From Parascedosporium putredinis (taxonomy: Eukaryota > Ascomycota > Sordariomycetes > Microascales > Microascaceae): DNA of 64,000 nucleotides. The position numbers and the translations under genes are program-made. This document shows positions 39,301-50,190 of the stretch, in pieces (position 1 is the stretch's first letter; the number at the start of each line of letters is the position of its first letter). The stretch is taken from NCBI GenBank assembly GCA_949357655.1, contig CASHTG010000016.1:2108001-2172000 (forward strand), read 5' to 3'. The notes beneath the pieces are model-generated. The model did no database searches and was not told where the DNA came from. It saw only the letters and a list, made by a program, of their open reading frames with translations.

Positions 39301-40239
39301 GGACGCAAGGGCTCTCAGGGTCCTGGACAGGAAGTTCTGCATCTAGACTGGACGACGTGGAAGCTTCCACCAAGGCACCATCTGGACACTTTTTTTTATT
39401 GATAGTTGTATGCTATGGAAATGTGGCGGTATCCATGTAAGACTAACCCGAGTTCCCGAACTCGGGAGAAAGGAGGCCCGTATCTTCTTCTTGTCTATCC
39501 CTTTTTCGACATCCCTTTTTTTTTTATTTTTTTCTTGTCTGCTTGGCTGTCACTCTTTTTGTTCTTCATACAGCGTTGGGGCCTTTTTTCATCTTTTATC
39601 TTGCTTTATTTCCCTTGTTCAAGGCGTTGCACGGGCACAAAAGGACTTGTTTTGAGGGAAGAGATATCACAAAGGGGCGGAAACAAGGGGAACTAAACCG
39701 GAATATGCATATCACGACCTGGTACGGCCTTAGCTACGGCAACTTTGGCGCATTATAGATATCGGAAAGGAGAAGCAAGGGACTTAAGGGCAGGCAGGCT
39801 TCTTTTGTTTTTATCTTCAATTTATCCTTCTCCCTTTACTCGAATGAGGCTTTTGTTAAATTCATAGTGAGATTTGAGTCGCCTTGGCTGTGTACACCTA
39901 GACCCTTGACGATGTGAACTTTGTAGATCTTGTCGGCGGAGCATCTATGTTCCTCTCGTCAATATCCAACGCCCTGGTCACGGTGAGTCAATAGCTCGTA
40001 CTGGGAGGGCTCCGTTGCCATTTTTACATCTCGAAAGTCGGAATGCATATCTGCTTGGCCCTTCGGTGTGTTCCTTTACCCGCCTATTGGAGAACCTGGA
40101 GTAGTAGGATAGTCGGATAGCAGAGGACTGGCCCTTTTCCTTTGCGAGGATATTCGCATGGTCTCCCTCCGTCTTTCTCTCCATCCTTTTCTCCTACCAT
40201 CTATAGGGACGAAGGCATGAGCGTGTCGGAACTATACTA
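39301..40239. other. Intergenic, probable 3' region of the WOPR gene
   Basis: T-rich stretches (around 39500-39640) of the kind seen in fungal 3' untranslated regions. No gene recognised. Confidence 0.5.
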
Positions 40240-40250
40240 AAGGGCCTCTC

Positions 40251-40550
40251 CTAGTATTTCCAAAATATAAACTCGATTCTACGCCAGCTTTGGTCCTTGA
40301 GCGTCTTGGAGACTAGGTACTGCTGGTGGGGCTCCTGGTTATATCAAAGACGGAGGAGAGGGTGTCGGGGTTGACATTGCTGCACAACCAAGGGTCATCA
40401 GATCTGGGCGGCGGCTGTTGCGGGAAGGTGATATACGTGAGAGGCAGGCGCGAGGTCCTGCGTTATGTGCGTGGAACGTTCGTGTCCGAGGCCTCGGGCG
40501 CGTTGACCTAGCTGATGGCGAGCATGCGCGTGGACGCCGGGGGCGGCGCT
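40251..40550 (-). pseudogene. Unidentified decayed coding fragment
   Basis: Read on the minus strand, this stretch gives protein-like sequence such as LPLTYITFPQQPPPRSDDPW and LCSNVNPDTLSSVFD. After a one-base shift it continues YLVSKTLKDQSWRRIEFIFW and stops at 40251. The frame also holds two internal stops (near 40510 and 40465), which single missing bases do not explain. I do not recognise the family. It could be the C-terminal part of a broken gene whose upstream part was interrupted by the CT microsatellite at 40614-40676. Function cannot be assigned. Confidence 0.3.
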
Positions 40551-40609
40551 TGGCAGTTTGCGGCCATCGGCCTTTTTCTTTGAGCTAGAATCCCCTGCAT
40601 CTCTCACTA

Positions 40610-40613
<4 letters not shown>

Positions 40614-40676
<63 letters not shown>
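40614..40676. repeat. (CT)n microsatellite
   Basis: About 31 CT units. It lies between two decayed minus-strand coding fragments. Confidence 0.97.
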
Positions 40677-40681
<5 letters not shown>

Positions 40682-40849
40682 TTCTGCCACTCTCACTCAG
40701 CTTGGAGGATGGCAGCTCGTATTGATCACACCAGATGGGAAATACGGACTTCCGACACGCCCTTCCGAGGGGTGGACCCGAGCCCCAGTCGCTGTCGAAG
40801 AGGAAGGGGACTAGGACTGGGGAGTTCGGCGGATGGCCGAGGAGAGCAT

Positions 40850-41060
40850 AGTTTTCGGCACAGAAGGCTATCGCCCGATGGGTTCTCGGAGCAGGTGGGC
40901 GCTCTAGATAGTTCCGTCAGACTTCTTCTGACTTGGCGGTCATCGGCGTCGTTAGTGCGCCGGGGCAAACGTGGTTGACCCTGATTCCATCCCGCGCGTA
41001 GTCAATGGTGTCTGTATGTGTGGTGATCCAACCTGCGTATTATCGAATCCATCATATTCC
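40850..41060 (-). pseudogene. Short-chain dehydrogenase/reductase relic
   Basis: On the minus strand the frame reads AGWITTHTDTIDYARDGIRV followed by NHVCPGALTTPMTAKSEEV, then a stop. This matches the classical SDR segment after the active-site Tyr-Lys (form: ..GLTKTDAIDYA.DGIRVN.VCPG...TPM). A further piece in another frame, LREPIGR, matches the following aP.gR.. segment. A stop lies just before the conserved part (…*YAGWITT), the catalytic Tyr-x-x-x-Lys is not recoverable, and the Rossmann N-terminus is not convincingly present upstream (a weak GGNNG-like motif occurs near 41505). The damage includes in-frame stops, unlike the homopolymer deletions elsewhere, so I call a real pseudogene. 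Confidence 0.5.
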
Positions 41061-43866
41061 ACAATATCAAAATGGTGAAGGTCCAATACCGTGAGGGTGG
41101 GCAAGCAACATGGTAATTGAGCGGGCCAAGGTGAAAGATGAAAGGCAACGGGTAGGAGGGTATCTTGGAACCAACCTGGTTCGCGAGATATTGCTGCACT
41201 CTACAAGCCTCCACCCCGCCGACCGGGTTTCTTCCTATCGACGGGGACGTATTCTCTGCCATCTGCGGAGCTCTAAGCGGGATGATAGAAGGTACGCTCA
41301 GATTTAGTGTGGGTTATTATGCTTTCACCTGTGTCAAGTTCGCTCACTCGGTGGCTTCCAATCCCTTTAACCTTTTGACTGCCCCAAGCTAACAGCCCCG
41401 GGATTCGGCGTGCCCGCCGGTCTATACAGCCCGGAAGGCTTTGGGCCATGGAGTTTGAGACCGTTGGAAGTGTCTCAAGGCCATATCCACCTCGATGCCT
41501 ACCATTGTTCCCACCGACAACTGACGATGCTGTTTACGCATCAAGATCCTCGCAACATCTGAGGAAATGAACTAAGACAAGGGTAACGACCGACGAACAA
41601 GATTCATCCATAGCAGCTTTCCGCAACTCTCCCGCTTCCTTCCCTGTCCCATCTAAAGATATCCTTGGGTATCGGATGATATGCCCGCAGACCACACCGA
41701 CACCGTCCATGTTAGAGAGACCCGTGGGGCCGGGGCCGTCGTCCACCCGCCCGTTCCGTCAACTGAAGACGGGGCCAATTATTTACGCAACCCGGTTGTA
41801 GTCAAGGCTTCTTAACGCCTGCGGAGATTCTCTTCCTCGCCTTGAGGTGGGTTTCGCGGAGCTTCGTCTCACTTCCACAAGTGAGTTGGTATATACTGAT
41901 TCAACCTAAAGGTGTATACCCCGTCGATAGACTCCTTGTGGGGTTTACATGAGAAATGCTTGTATGATGTGCGCTGTGGCTTTACGAGATATCACGATGA
42001 ATGACTCTGCTATACGTCTACGTTGTTTCACACTTTGAATTCATCCATTATATCAAGGTTCTGGAACCTGAACTACGCATGAAACTAGAATCGCCGTTCG
42101 AACCTCCGACCACCACGTAAAAGTCTCTACCTGGTCTACGCGCCGCACCCGAAAATATGGTGCGGCTCCGAGCGCGGTTAGCGGAGTCTTGGATCGGAAA
42201 TCGGAAAGGTTGCGCGGTTCGCTCCTATTATCTACAAGCGCCGGCCCGGGTCCATGCTGCGGCGCGTGATGGGCCGGTCCCCGGGTGGAGAAGGTCGTCA
42301 CTTCGACAGCGGGCGCGCGGACCCCGCGCGGATCGGGCTACCGTCAGCTCTTGGCCACCCTCTGTTTACTTCATCTTTTTTATATTTAGCGTCAGTGGAT
42401 TTGGGGGCCGTACAGGTGCCATGGGGATTCCGGGCTTCCGGATGGGTGAGGGGCAGTGCGCGTGGGAGTTTCTGCCTAGTTTTGGGCTTTTTTTTTTCTT
42501 CTTCTTCTTCTTCTTCTTTCCCTTGGTCGGATTGTTCCGAGGATGGAGACTAGCGACGACTTAGATCATGGATCGAAGATAGGGCTGAGTTTGCGCTCTT
42601 TTTCTTATTCTTCTTTTTTATTATTATCCCGCATCAGGTGGCCCCCTCCTCCTCGCGCACCTCCGTGGCAAGGAGTTGCTCGTACATCGAGCTCGGTCTA
42701 CGAAGAGGTGGGGAGAGGAGGACGGCGGCCTAGTACGGCGGGTTTCTGTACGGCGAGGGAGTCGGACTCTTGATTTAGGCCGACGCCAGGCTCCAGCAGT
42801 CAGTCTGCCTATTTTAGATAGGAGGGTGACAATTGAGATTAAAGTTGCGGTGCTCGTTTTTACTTTCTTTTTCTAATTTCTTCCGCTCGCTGGCGATAAC
42901 ATACCCAGCACTCCCTATCAAGGGACCTGAAAGGCACGGGGGTGGCCCCGCGCACGGGTGCGCATGGGTGCGCATGGGTCAAGTGTTTCTCTCCCCGTCT
43001 CCACCCCGGCCTCCACCCCCGGCGTGCAATTGTTCGTTCGCCGCCCTGCCTTTTCTCGCGGTGTAAGAGGGGTGTGCGAGAGCCTGGCTGGCCGACACAC
43101 TCAAGGTCGGCACCAGACACACCATCCCCTCAAATTTGCAGTGCGCGGTCCGGGAAACGAACGAGGTGAGCAGAGGATAGAATCATGTTTCGTGGCTGTG
43201 GCTTGAGGAGCGCGCACGCGCCGGAGACCTCGTGGTTTATGTTCCTCCATTGCACATGAGTTTCCGATTCAGCTTCTCTCGTCGCAAAGGGCCCTTAAAA
43301 AAGTAACGAACTTGGGGGTACCAAAAGGGGGAACAAAGCCCCATGATGACGTTCCAGCACTTATACGGGCAGAACCTTTCTAGTCGCTGAGAGGAGAGGC
43401 ATCGTACCCGATGGCCCCTGAACAAGGGAGAAAATCCACTAAGCTTGAGGGGATTGGCCAAACCTGTGACACACTCGGGGGGCCGACAGAGGGGGCGAAA
43501 GGAGTCTAGAAGGGCTTGATTCGTACGGGGCACGGGGCCGAAGCAATCGCAGGGGCCCGAGAGGGTAAAAATAGTTGAGAGGATCGAGGCGTAATGTCGT
43601 AATGTACAGAAGAGAGAATCACGCATCTGTTGGCTTCAGGCCAAAAGGTGACTGGTCAAAATCCTTCCTTACATATATACATCTATGGTCACCTTGTAAC
43701 CGAAGAGCCGGAAGGGGAGCTGCGTCATGGAAGGCTTGAGGACGATGCATTTCATCTTCCCCCTCAACTCTTCGCCCCGCCCAAGCTACTGGGACCCTTT
43801 TCTTTTCTTTTCGGGGAGTTTATCCCCGCCATGAATATCAACGAAGCTTAGGCAGAGAGACTACGC
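41061..43866. other. Intergenic region without recognised gene
   Basis: No domain or exon structure was seen. The T/C tract at about 42487-42520 and scattered short frames are the only notable content. Further upstream remnants of the SDR relic may lie around 41060-41520 but are too degraded to place. Confidence 0.45.
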
Positions 43867-44412
43867 CTAGTCCAACGGCCCCCTCGTTGGAAAGGAGCTT
43901 GAAGTTATCGCGAGGGATGACCGCAGGGTGAAGCACGGACGGGTAGGCGCAGCCCGCTGGGGAATGTAAGCAAACGGAACTCGAGCGGTTGGATTTGAAT
44001 TTGCGGTGAGACTTGTGCCGCGAGCCTCGAGTCGCCAGAAATACTGGACGTCGATGTGGAAAGTGTAGTGCATGGGCGGCACGTGTGCGCGGGAGATGGT
44101 ATCAATGATGGTGCTACAGGTGAAGCCTCTCTAGCCTCGCCAAGGCTGCGGACCACGTTTGCACACTAAAGCGCCCTGCGAAATTTGAAGGCAGCCTCCA
44201 TTCCTCTGCGAGAGAGCCTTGCTCTCCATTAACACGATACCGTGCTCTTGAACTATCCATTTTCCATGTCTTGTTTGGCATGTTGCGCATCGGTGTCGGT
44301 GAGGATATCCATTTGGCTTGGTAGGGCGAAGGGGAAGCAAGGAAAATGGAACGAGGCCAGGCGGGCACGTCGCCGGATGTAGATCTCCCAATCTAGTTAC
44401 ATCGTAAGGCAC
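43867..44412 (-). other. Possible coding remnant, unidentified
   Basis: One minus-strand frame runs about 180 codons with a single internal stop near 44130. It includes protein-like pieces such as CATCQTRHGKWIVQEHGIVL and HYTFHIDVQYFWRLEARGTS. The composition is less biased than that of the surrounding chance frames. I do not recognise a family and there is no clear start context. It may be a broken gene or a chance open frame. Confidence 0.22.
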
Positions 44413-45800
44413 GGCGTTTGAACATTTGGAAACATCTGATGCTAGAGAAGAAAAACCTCGGTAGATTTCGGGCGCTTTCGTAGCATGACCAGGATTTGTG
44501 TCTGTAGTGGAACATGCGGCACATAGGTTAATCGAGCCACGCGAGCGTTCTTGCTTGGTTCTTTTCCCCCGGCTTCAAGCGGACTCCCGCGGATCCAGCT
44601 ATGCTCGTTCGAGCCTGTCCATCACTAACCTTTGGTTCACTTCGCCTTTGGTTTTCCGTTTGTGGAAAAGGGCAAGGTTGGCAACAATACTTGAGCGGGC
44701 TGATGGTGTGGCTTGCGCTGGGGCGTGGGTAGTACATGCTCGCTGAGTCTTACGGCATACGGCATATACACCGAAGTCTCCTCGCTCGCCTCTTCCTTCC
44801 TCTTCAATGGTTCTGTTGGGTAGTTTTTTTTGGATGCACTGCTTTTCCTTTTTTCTTGTTCTTTTCTATTTTATTTTATCAGGTTCGGTCTCGTTGAGCT
44901 TTCTGTTGGGTTGGTTGGGTTAGAAAGAGAGTCGTGTTGGCGGCCCATGATGCAGACCATGAGACAAGACCGATGCAATTGAAGTAATTGCGATGGTCAA
45001 CTGATGCTGGTTAGAGTCGAGGGTACATGTAAGCAAAAGACAAAGGCTGGCGGATTTTAGCATGTTAAGATGATTCAATTCGATGTAAACCATCCATGTT
45101 TGCGAATTTCGGCTCTGGATGTCTTTTTTCTTTGCACAGATGTGCATTGGTTTGTCTTTGAATGAGCTGCCATCATCTACCTTGGTACATTGTGGTCGTA
45201 CCGATCCCCCGCCAATGAGGGTGGGAGAGCCCCCACATTCCGGGATAAATAAGCGCAGTGGGCCTCATGTATGGACAAGGTCTAAAGGGTGTATGCATAC
45301 AGGCATCGAAGCCTTCAAGCCCCAGAATAGTAATTGCGCATGACGGTGGCGGTTTCTCTTCGCAGGCTGTCTGAACTGCCACTCTTCTTTACCGTAGCTA
45401 GCCCTCCGTCAGTCCATTCAATCACCATGGTTGTGAGGTCGAAAGCATATCGGTTGCGTTGGCATTTAGATATAAACTACTGATTCGCCCAGCGCATTCA
45501 CTTTCATGGTCTTGAAAAGGGTCAACGGCTACGTGGATAGTGTTGAGACACTCAGCCCCCAAATACGTGTAAGTGTCTGGCGTCAGTCAAACAAGTGCAA
45601 TATATCAACGCCCAAATGAAGACCCTCATCATCACCCTTCCTCAAAGCATCTAAAATCGCCTACCTTTACCCAACGAAAAGCCAATCTTTTCTTTCTCTT
45701 GTTCTCCGTCTTTCTTTTTCTCTCCAGACAGAGACACCCACAGCCCTTACTTATCCATTTCCTCGGCCAAGATCCATCCTTCTTACCACTACCATCTACT
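44413..45800. other. Intergenic region upstream of the first zinc-finger gene
   Basis: No gene recognised. A T-rich tract near 44825-44880 and C/T-rich sequence just before 45801 are consistent with promoter or leader sequence of the gene that follows. Confidence 0.5.
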
Positions 45801-47053
45801 ATGTACCGGACCCAGCTACCCCGCCCAAGCGACGAGTCTCGCCTAGCCCGCAGCATAGAGAAGCTCTGTCTCCGGCGTAGCGACTCGCCGCGCCGAGCCA
45901 AGCCCAGCAGCCGGCTCGCGCCCCACGTCCACAAGGTCGCGAGGCCCGAAAAGCTCAGTCCCGCGCGCGCCGCCACCCTCCCCGCCGACCAACGGCCGAG
46001 AGGCACGGGCCGGCGTCGCAAGAGCCCCCTTGCTCGTCCCCCACAGTCCCTCGCCCTCGAGGGCCCCGGCAACGGTAGTGGCGAGCGGCATCAGCAGCAT
46101 CAGCAACACCATGTCCGGCGCCGAATGTCCGCCCCGCACGGTGGCGAGCTAGGCGACCACGGCGACGGGCGCCATCAAAATTTCGTCGACGTTCGGCGTT
46201 CGCTGGACCTCGCGCGGCTCCTCGGCGCCAAGCCCGGCGTGTACGTGGAGCCCGCGCTGGCCGTGGCCCATGCGGAACCCCGCACGAGCTGAGCGAACTG
46301 GCGCCGGGTCTGACGGAAAGGCTCGTCCCCATCTTTGAAAAGTACGTGCAAGGCGCGCGCGAGAACAGGCCGGCCTCGCTGTGTTCCTCTTCCCTCGGCG
46401 GCGAGCCCGAGCGCGAGTCTGGGGACGTTTCGGCGGACGTGGCCGCGGCTGCTGCTGCTGCTGCTGCTGCTGCGCCCGAGGACGCGTTCTACGTCTGCCA
46501 CTTCCTCTACCTCAACCCGGAAGCCCACGCCGGATGCCTCGCCCACGGCAACTTCCGCAACGCGTCTGACGCGCTGGCCCACCACGCCACGCACCACCTC
46601 CTCCCGCACTACTGCCCCGTGTGCCTCGCCATCTTCCCCACGCCCGCCCGGCAGCGCGCCCACATCCTCAAGCGGCGGTGCGAAAAGCGCGACTTTATCC
46701 AGTTCCACGGCATCAGCGAGGAGCAGAGGTTCCTGCTCTCCGTCGTCGACCCGCGCGCGACGGGCCCGGAGCAGTGGCGTCTGGCGTGGCAGATCCTCTT
46801 CGGGTCCCGCGTGCCGTGCCCGACGCGCGGAGAGCTGGAGGCGTTTCGGCGCGACCTCGCCCTCGTCGAGGACTTTTGGCACGCTCAAGGTCGCGACGAG
46901 GTGAATACGTTACTCGCCGCTGCGCTCCGCAGCGGCGAAACCCCGTCGATCGGGTCCGCGGACTCGGAGGCTTTCCAGGCGCTTGGCAATGATGTCGTTG
47001 CTAGGCTACTCATACGTTTGAAGCCCAACTATTTGGACTGGACTCGAGCTTAG
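45801..47053 (+). CDS. C2H2-like zinc-finger protein with QW..W..LF motif (one apparent 1-base deletion)
   Basis: Predicted protein of about 417 residues. The first ~160 residues (start MYRTQLPRPSDESRLARSIE) are basic and Ser/Pro-rich, probably disordered. The frame then changes near 46280, where one missing C would restore it. The C-terminal half holds a run of about 10 alanines (GCN repeat near 46447-46476). A cysteine/histidine module follows: CHFLYLNP..C..H....ALAHHATHH, then YCPVCLAIF and HILKRRCEKR. It ends with EEQRF, EQWRLAWQILFG and LVEDFWHAQG. This layout matches a widespread uncharacterised ascomycete zinc-finger family (C...C...H...H, CPxC, then QWYxIWDxLFP). Substrate and partners are unknown. 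The same module recurs in the HET-associated gene 3 kb downstream, so the two are probably paralogous at this module. A role in nucleic-acid or protein recognition is inference. Confidence 0.72.
46446..46476 (+). repeat. GCT trinucleotide repeat coding polyalanine
   Basis: About ten GCT/GCG codons inside the zinc-finger gene. Likely length-variable between strains. Confidence 0.9.
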
Positions 47054-49654
47054 TTTTGAGGTTGTTTGCACGGCGGGGGATCTAACCCTGCCGGGAAAAG
47101 CAAAACCACCCAAGCGAAGCCTGTTGAAGGAAGAAATTCAGCAACAACAAAAACGAAGAATGGAACGAGCATTTCGTTTCGTTCCGTGTATATCTGGTAT
47201 GTGTGCTATAGTCGTCCTTTTTCCGCCCCCAAAAGCAAGGTCAACTTGGCTGGCCGCAATTTTCCTAGAGCCTGGTGGCTAACCTTAACCCTAAACAGAC
47301 TTTCCGATGCTGGGCCTCCGTCCTGCAGGGCGGCAAGGCAGCCAATAGATGGGTGTTTGGGTCTTTTTATATCTGGCATAGCTTGGGCGAACTGGGAGCA
47401 ATAACATGGGACAGGGGAACGTGTACTGTGTCGGGGGAGCATGGTGTTTGTTTTGTTGGCAACAATTTCTTTTTCTTTGTCTTTGTCTTTGTCTTATCCT
47501 TGTCTTCTTTTCTCTCTCTCTTTTCTCTCTCTTTTCTCTCGTTACAGATGGCTGTTACATTGGTTTTTTGACTGTGGTTTTTGACTCTTTTTATTCTTTT
47601 CTTTTGAAAATTGGATTTTCTTTGTTCAGCAGCGTGAAGAAGGGACTAGAGATTATATACGCATGCACGCGCTGGAATAATTTGTTGTTCGGGACTGGAG
47701 AAGAGTGGCAGAGCGGCGCGTTGGCGTGTGGGCGTGTTCTATAGTAATATCGGGTATTGATATGGAGATAGTTGGGTGAAGCGACTCTCGGTGTAAAGCA
47801 GGGCTTGTTTTTATCTGTCCGGCAACCTTTGGCACCACTGAAATGGGCCTTGTTGCTAGCAGAATTGGGTACGACTGCACGAGTTTAGGCAAGTATAGAT
47901 AGCACATATACACTAGATGATATGGTGGTTGGGCGAGAGCTTTGGTTCAAGGATAACCTTGGACAGAGTCTCGAGATAGAGCACAAGAGGGCCGACGGAA
48001 GAGGAAATGCACTTTATGCGCTGGCCACCCAGGTCGCAAAGCGGGGTCAGGCGCAAGGCAGAGGGCAACATATAATAGGAAAAAAGGCATAATATTAAGG
48101 AGGGAAACCCGGCGGGCTACAGGTATGGCCACGCCCGGCGCAAAAGTGCTCGACGCGGACATCGGGCGTGAGCCTGCCCATTTCCTATCATCCGAGGCAC
48201 GCATGTCACGATAGACATTGATAGACACTAATAGCCATTAATACATGTAAAGCCCGGAGACTCGGAGCATCTGAGCGAGCCAGGCTAGGTATGGGATTCA
48301 AGTCGGTATAGACGTGACCGAGCCTGAGCAGTATTGGCTCAAGAGTAGATTGTGATAATAGCAATGTGACCCCCGAGGAGCAAGGGTGAGGATTGCGGTT
48401 GCACAGAGACTATCATACTACTTCGGGACTGGGAACGAGAACAGCTCCATGAAAGGAAGCCACGCCTACTCCCCCGGCCCCCAACAGGGAATGGATCCAC
48501 ATTCATTCCAAATCATGCCGCTTCCTCTTCTTGACGTACTAGGGAAGCTAGTACCAGTTGTGGAGGTAGGCGGCTGACAACATGGCCCTTTACGTGTATC
48601 GGGTTGGGTGAAGGGGAACAGCAGCGGCAGGAAGACAAACAAGGCAAGGAGCCGCGGTCCCCCACTCGGCCCGGGAAAAGAAAAACGAAAGGAAAACATC
48701 TAATATTCAAATGAATCACGCAGGAAAGGGCTGGAGAGAGCAAGGGAAGAAAGGGGGAAGGGAGAAGAAGAAGAAACAAGAAGAAGGAGAAGAAGGAGTG
48801 AAGGGACCAAGGGTATACCCTCAAGCCCTGCCCCCGTCCCTCGGTATCATTGACTTCATTGCGGTGCTGGGGCGGGATCTAGTGATGGGGGATTAAGGTG
48901 GTGGGTGGGTGATGGACCAGCACCTGTGCGCCGTGCGCCCCCGGGGTGGGGTATGGAAAATTGGACGCCTCATCTCCTCCTAATGCACCACCATCAACGT
49001 GAGGGTGGGCACACACTGGGCGCACTGACATGATTCAACCAAACTTGATGTAGACCAATCAACCCGTACATGGACGCATTTTTTGCCTTTTTCCAACTCA
49101 CCTCAAGACATCACTGTCGGCCCTAGGAAGTGTCAAGTGCGCTTGTCCTCAAGGCGAACATTCCAACACTTTTAGCAGCCTCTGCGTCCAACTCTCAGTT
49201 TTCTACGGATTCAATTGATCCATGGGTCCACTATATTAAAAGGAGCCTGATCCCACCGCTAGTCATTCCCCAGGGCTGTCGCGGCATAGGGCACATCGGA
49301 AATCAGTGACAGTGAACTTGGGGCAACAGGGTGCCAATGTCCGCCTCCCCAAGACGTATCTACTACAAATGCATTGCAGCAGAGCAGCGCAGCTGTGCGC
49401 TATCTCCATTTCCAAGCTACCAATGCCTTTCCTGCTTTTGGCTGTATCCCATCCCGGTCTCTATATAATGAGTTCGATCCATCCTCCCTCGCCATATCGT
49501 CTTTTGTCCCATAAGCCCGCACCATATTGATCCATCTCGCAGCACATCTAGGTATATCCCATCTTCACCAATTCCCCCCTCAAATGGAGTCTCAGTCTCC
49601 GTTTCGTGGCAAACCATAGTGGCAACTTCCTTGTTGCGTATCCAATTACATCCC

Positions 49655-49657
<3 letters not shown>

Positions 49658-49699
<42 letters not shown>
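49658..49699. repeat. (TC)n microsatellite
   Basis: About 20 TC units, 490 bases before the HET-gene start. Confidence 0.95.
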
Positions 49700-49703
<4 letters not shown>

Positions 49704-50071
49704 AGGCGGAAAACACTGCCCCCGTACACCTAACCGTGGTCTCCTATGTGCCGCAAAGGTGATGGGCAGCTCGTCTTAAGTAGTTCCAGCACTACAGAGT
49801 TGAGCTCTTCGTGAAACGAGGTCTTGGGCCAGAATTAGAGTGATTGACCTTGTTCTGTTTCCACCTTTTTCAACATTTTTTCTTCGTCTCCCCACGTCTC
49901 TTTTTTTATTTTACTCCTTCTCGTTTTTGTCGTTTTTGTCACGTTCGTACTACCATCAGGTATTGATCTTGCTACTTATCCCGCCGTCCGCTACAAAGCA
50001 ACGGGGAAACGGAATAAAAGAGAAAGAAAAAAGACGGAAGAAGAATATCGCTTGCACGCGCCCTGTTGAGT

Positions 50072-50075
<4 letters not shown>

Positions 50076-50106
<31 letters not shown>
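50076..50106. repeat. (CT)n microsatellite in the probable HET-gene leader
   Basis: About 15 CT units ending some 85 bases before the start codon. Confidence 0.92.
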
Positions 50107-50111
<5 letters not shown>

Positions 50112-50190
50112 AAGCCACGTCGCCCGGCCCCGGAGCGACGTCTTCTTCATATCTCCTTCTCTCTGTCTTGATGCCCGGCAACTTTCCACC

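Larger units (their letters stand above)
47054..50190. other. Intergenic region with CT microsatellites before the HET gene
   Basis: No recognisable gene. A CTTTGT/T-rich stretch at about 47466-47541 lies in the 3' region of the first zinc-finger gene. CT repeats at 49658-49699 and 50076-50106 lie just upstream of the HET start at 50191, the second within 100 bases of it, probably in its 5' leader. Confidence 0.5.

Noticed and set aside
49840..50190. Upstream extension of the HET frame as coding sequence
   Set aside because: It translates T- and CT-rich leader sequence. The Met at 50191 has a strong start context and begins just before the conserved HET N-terminus.
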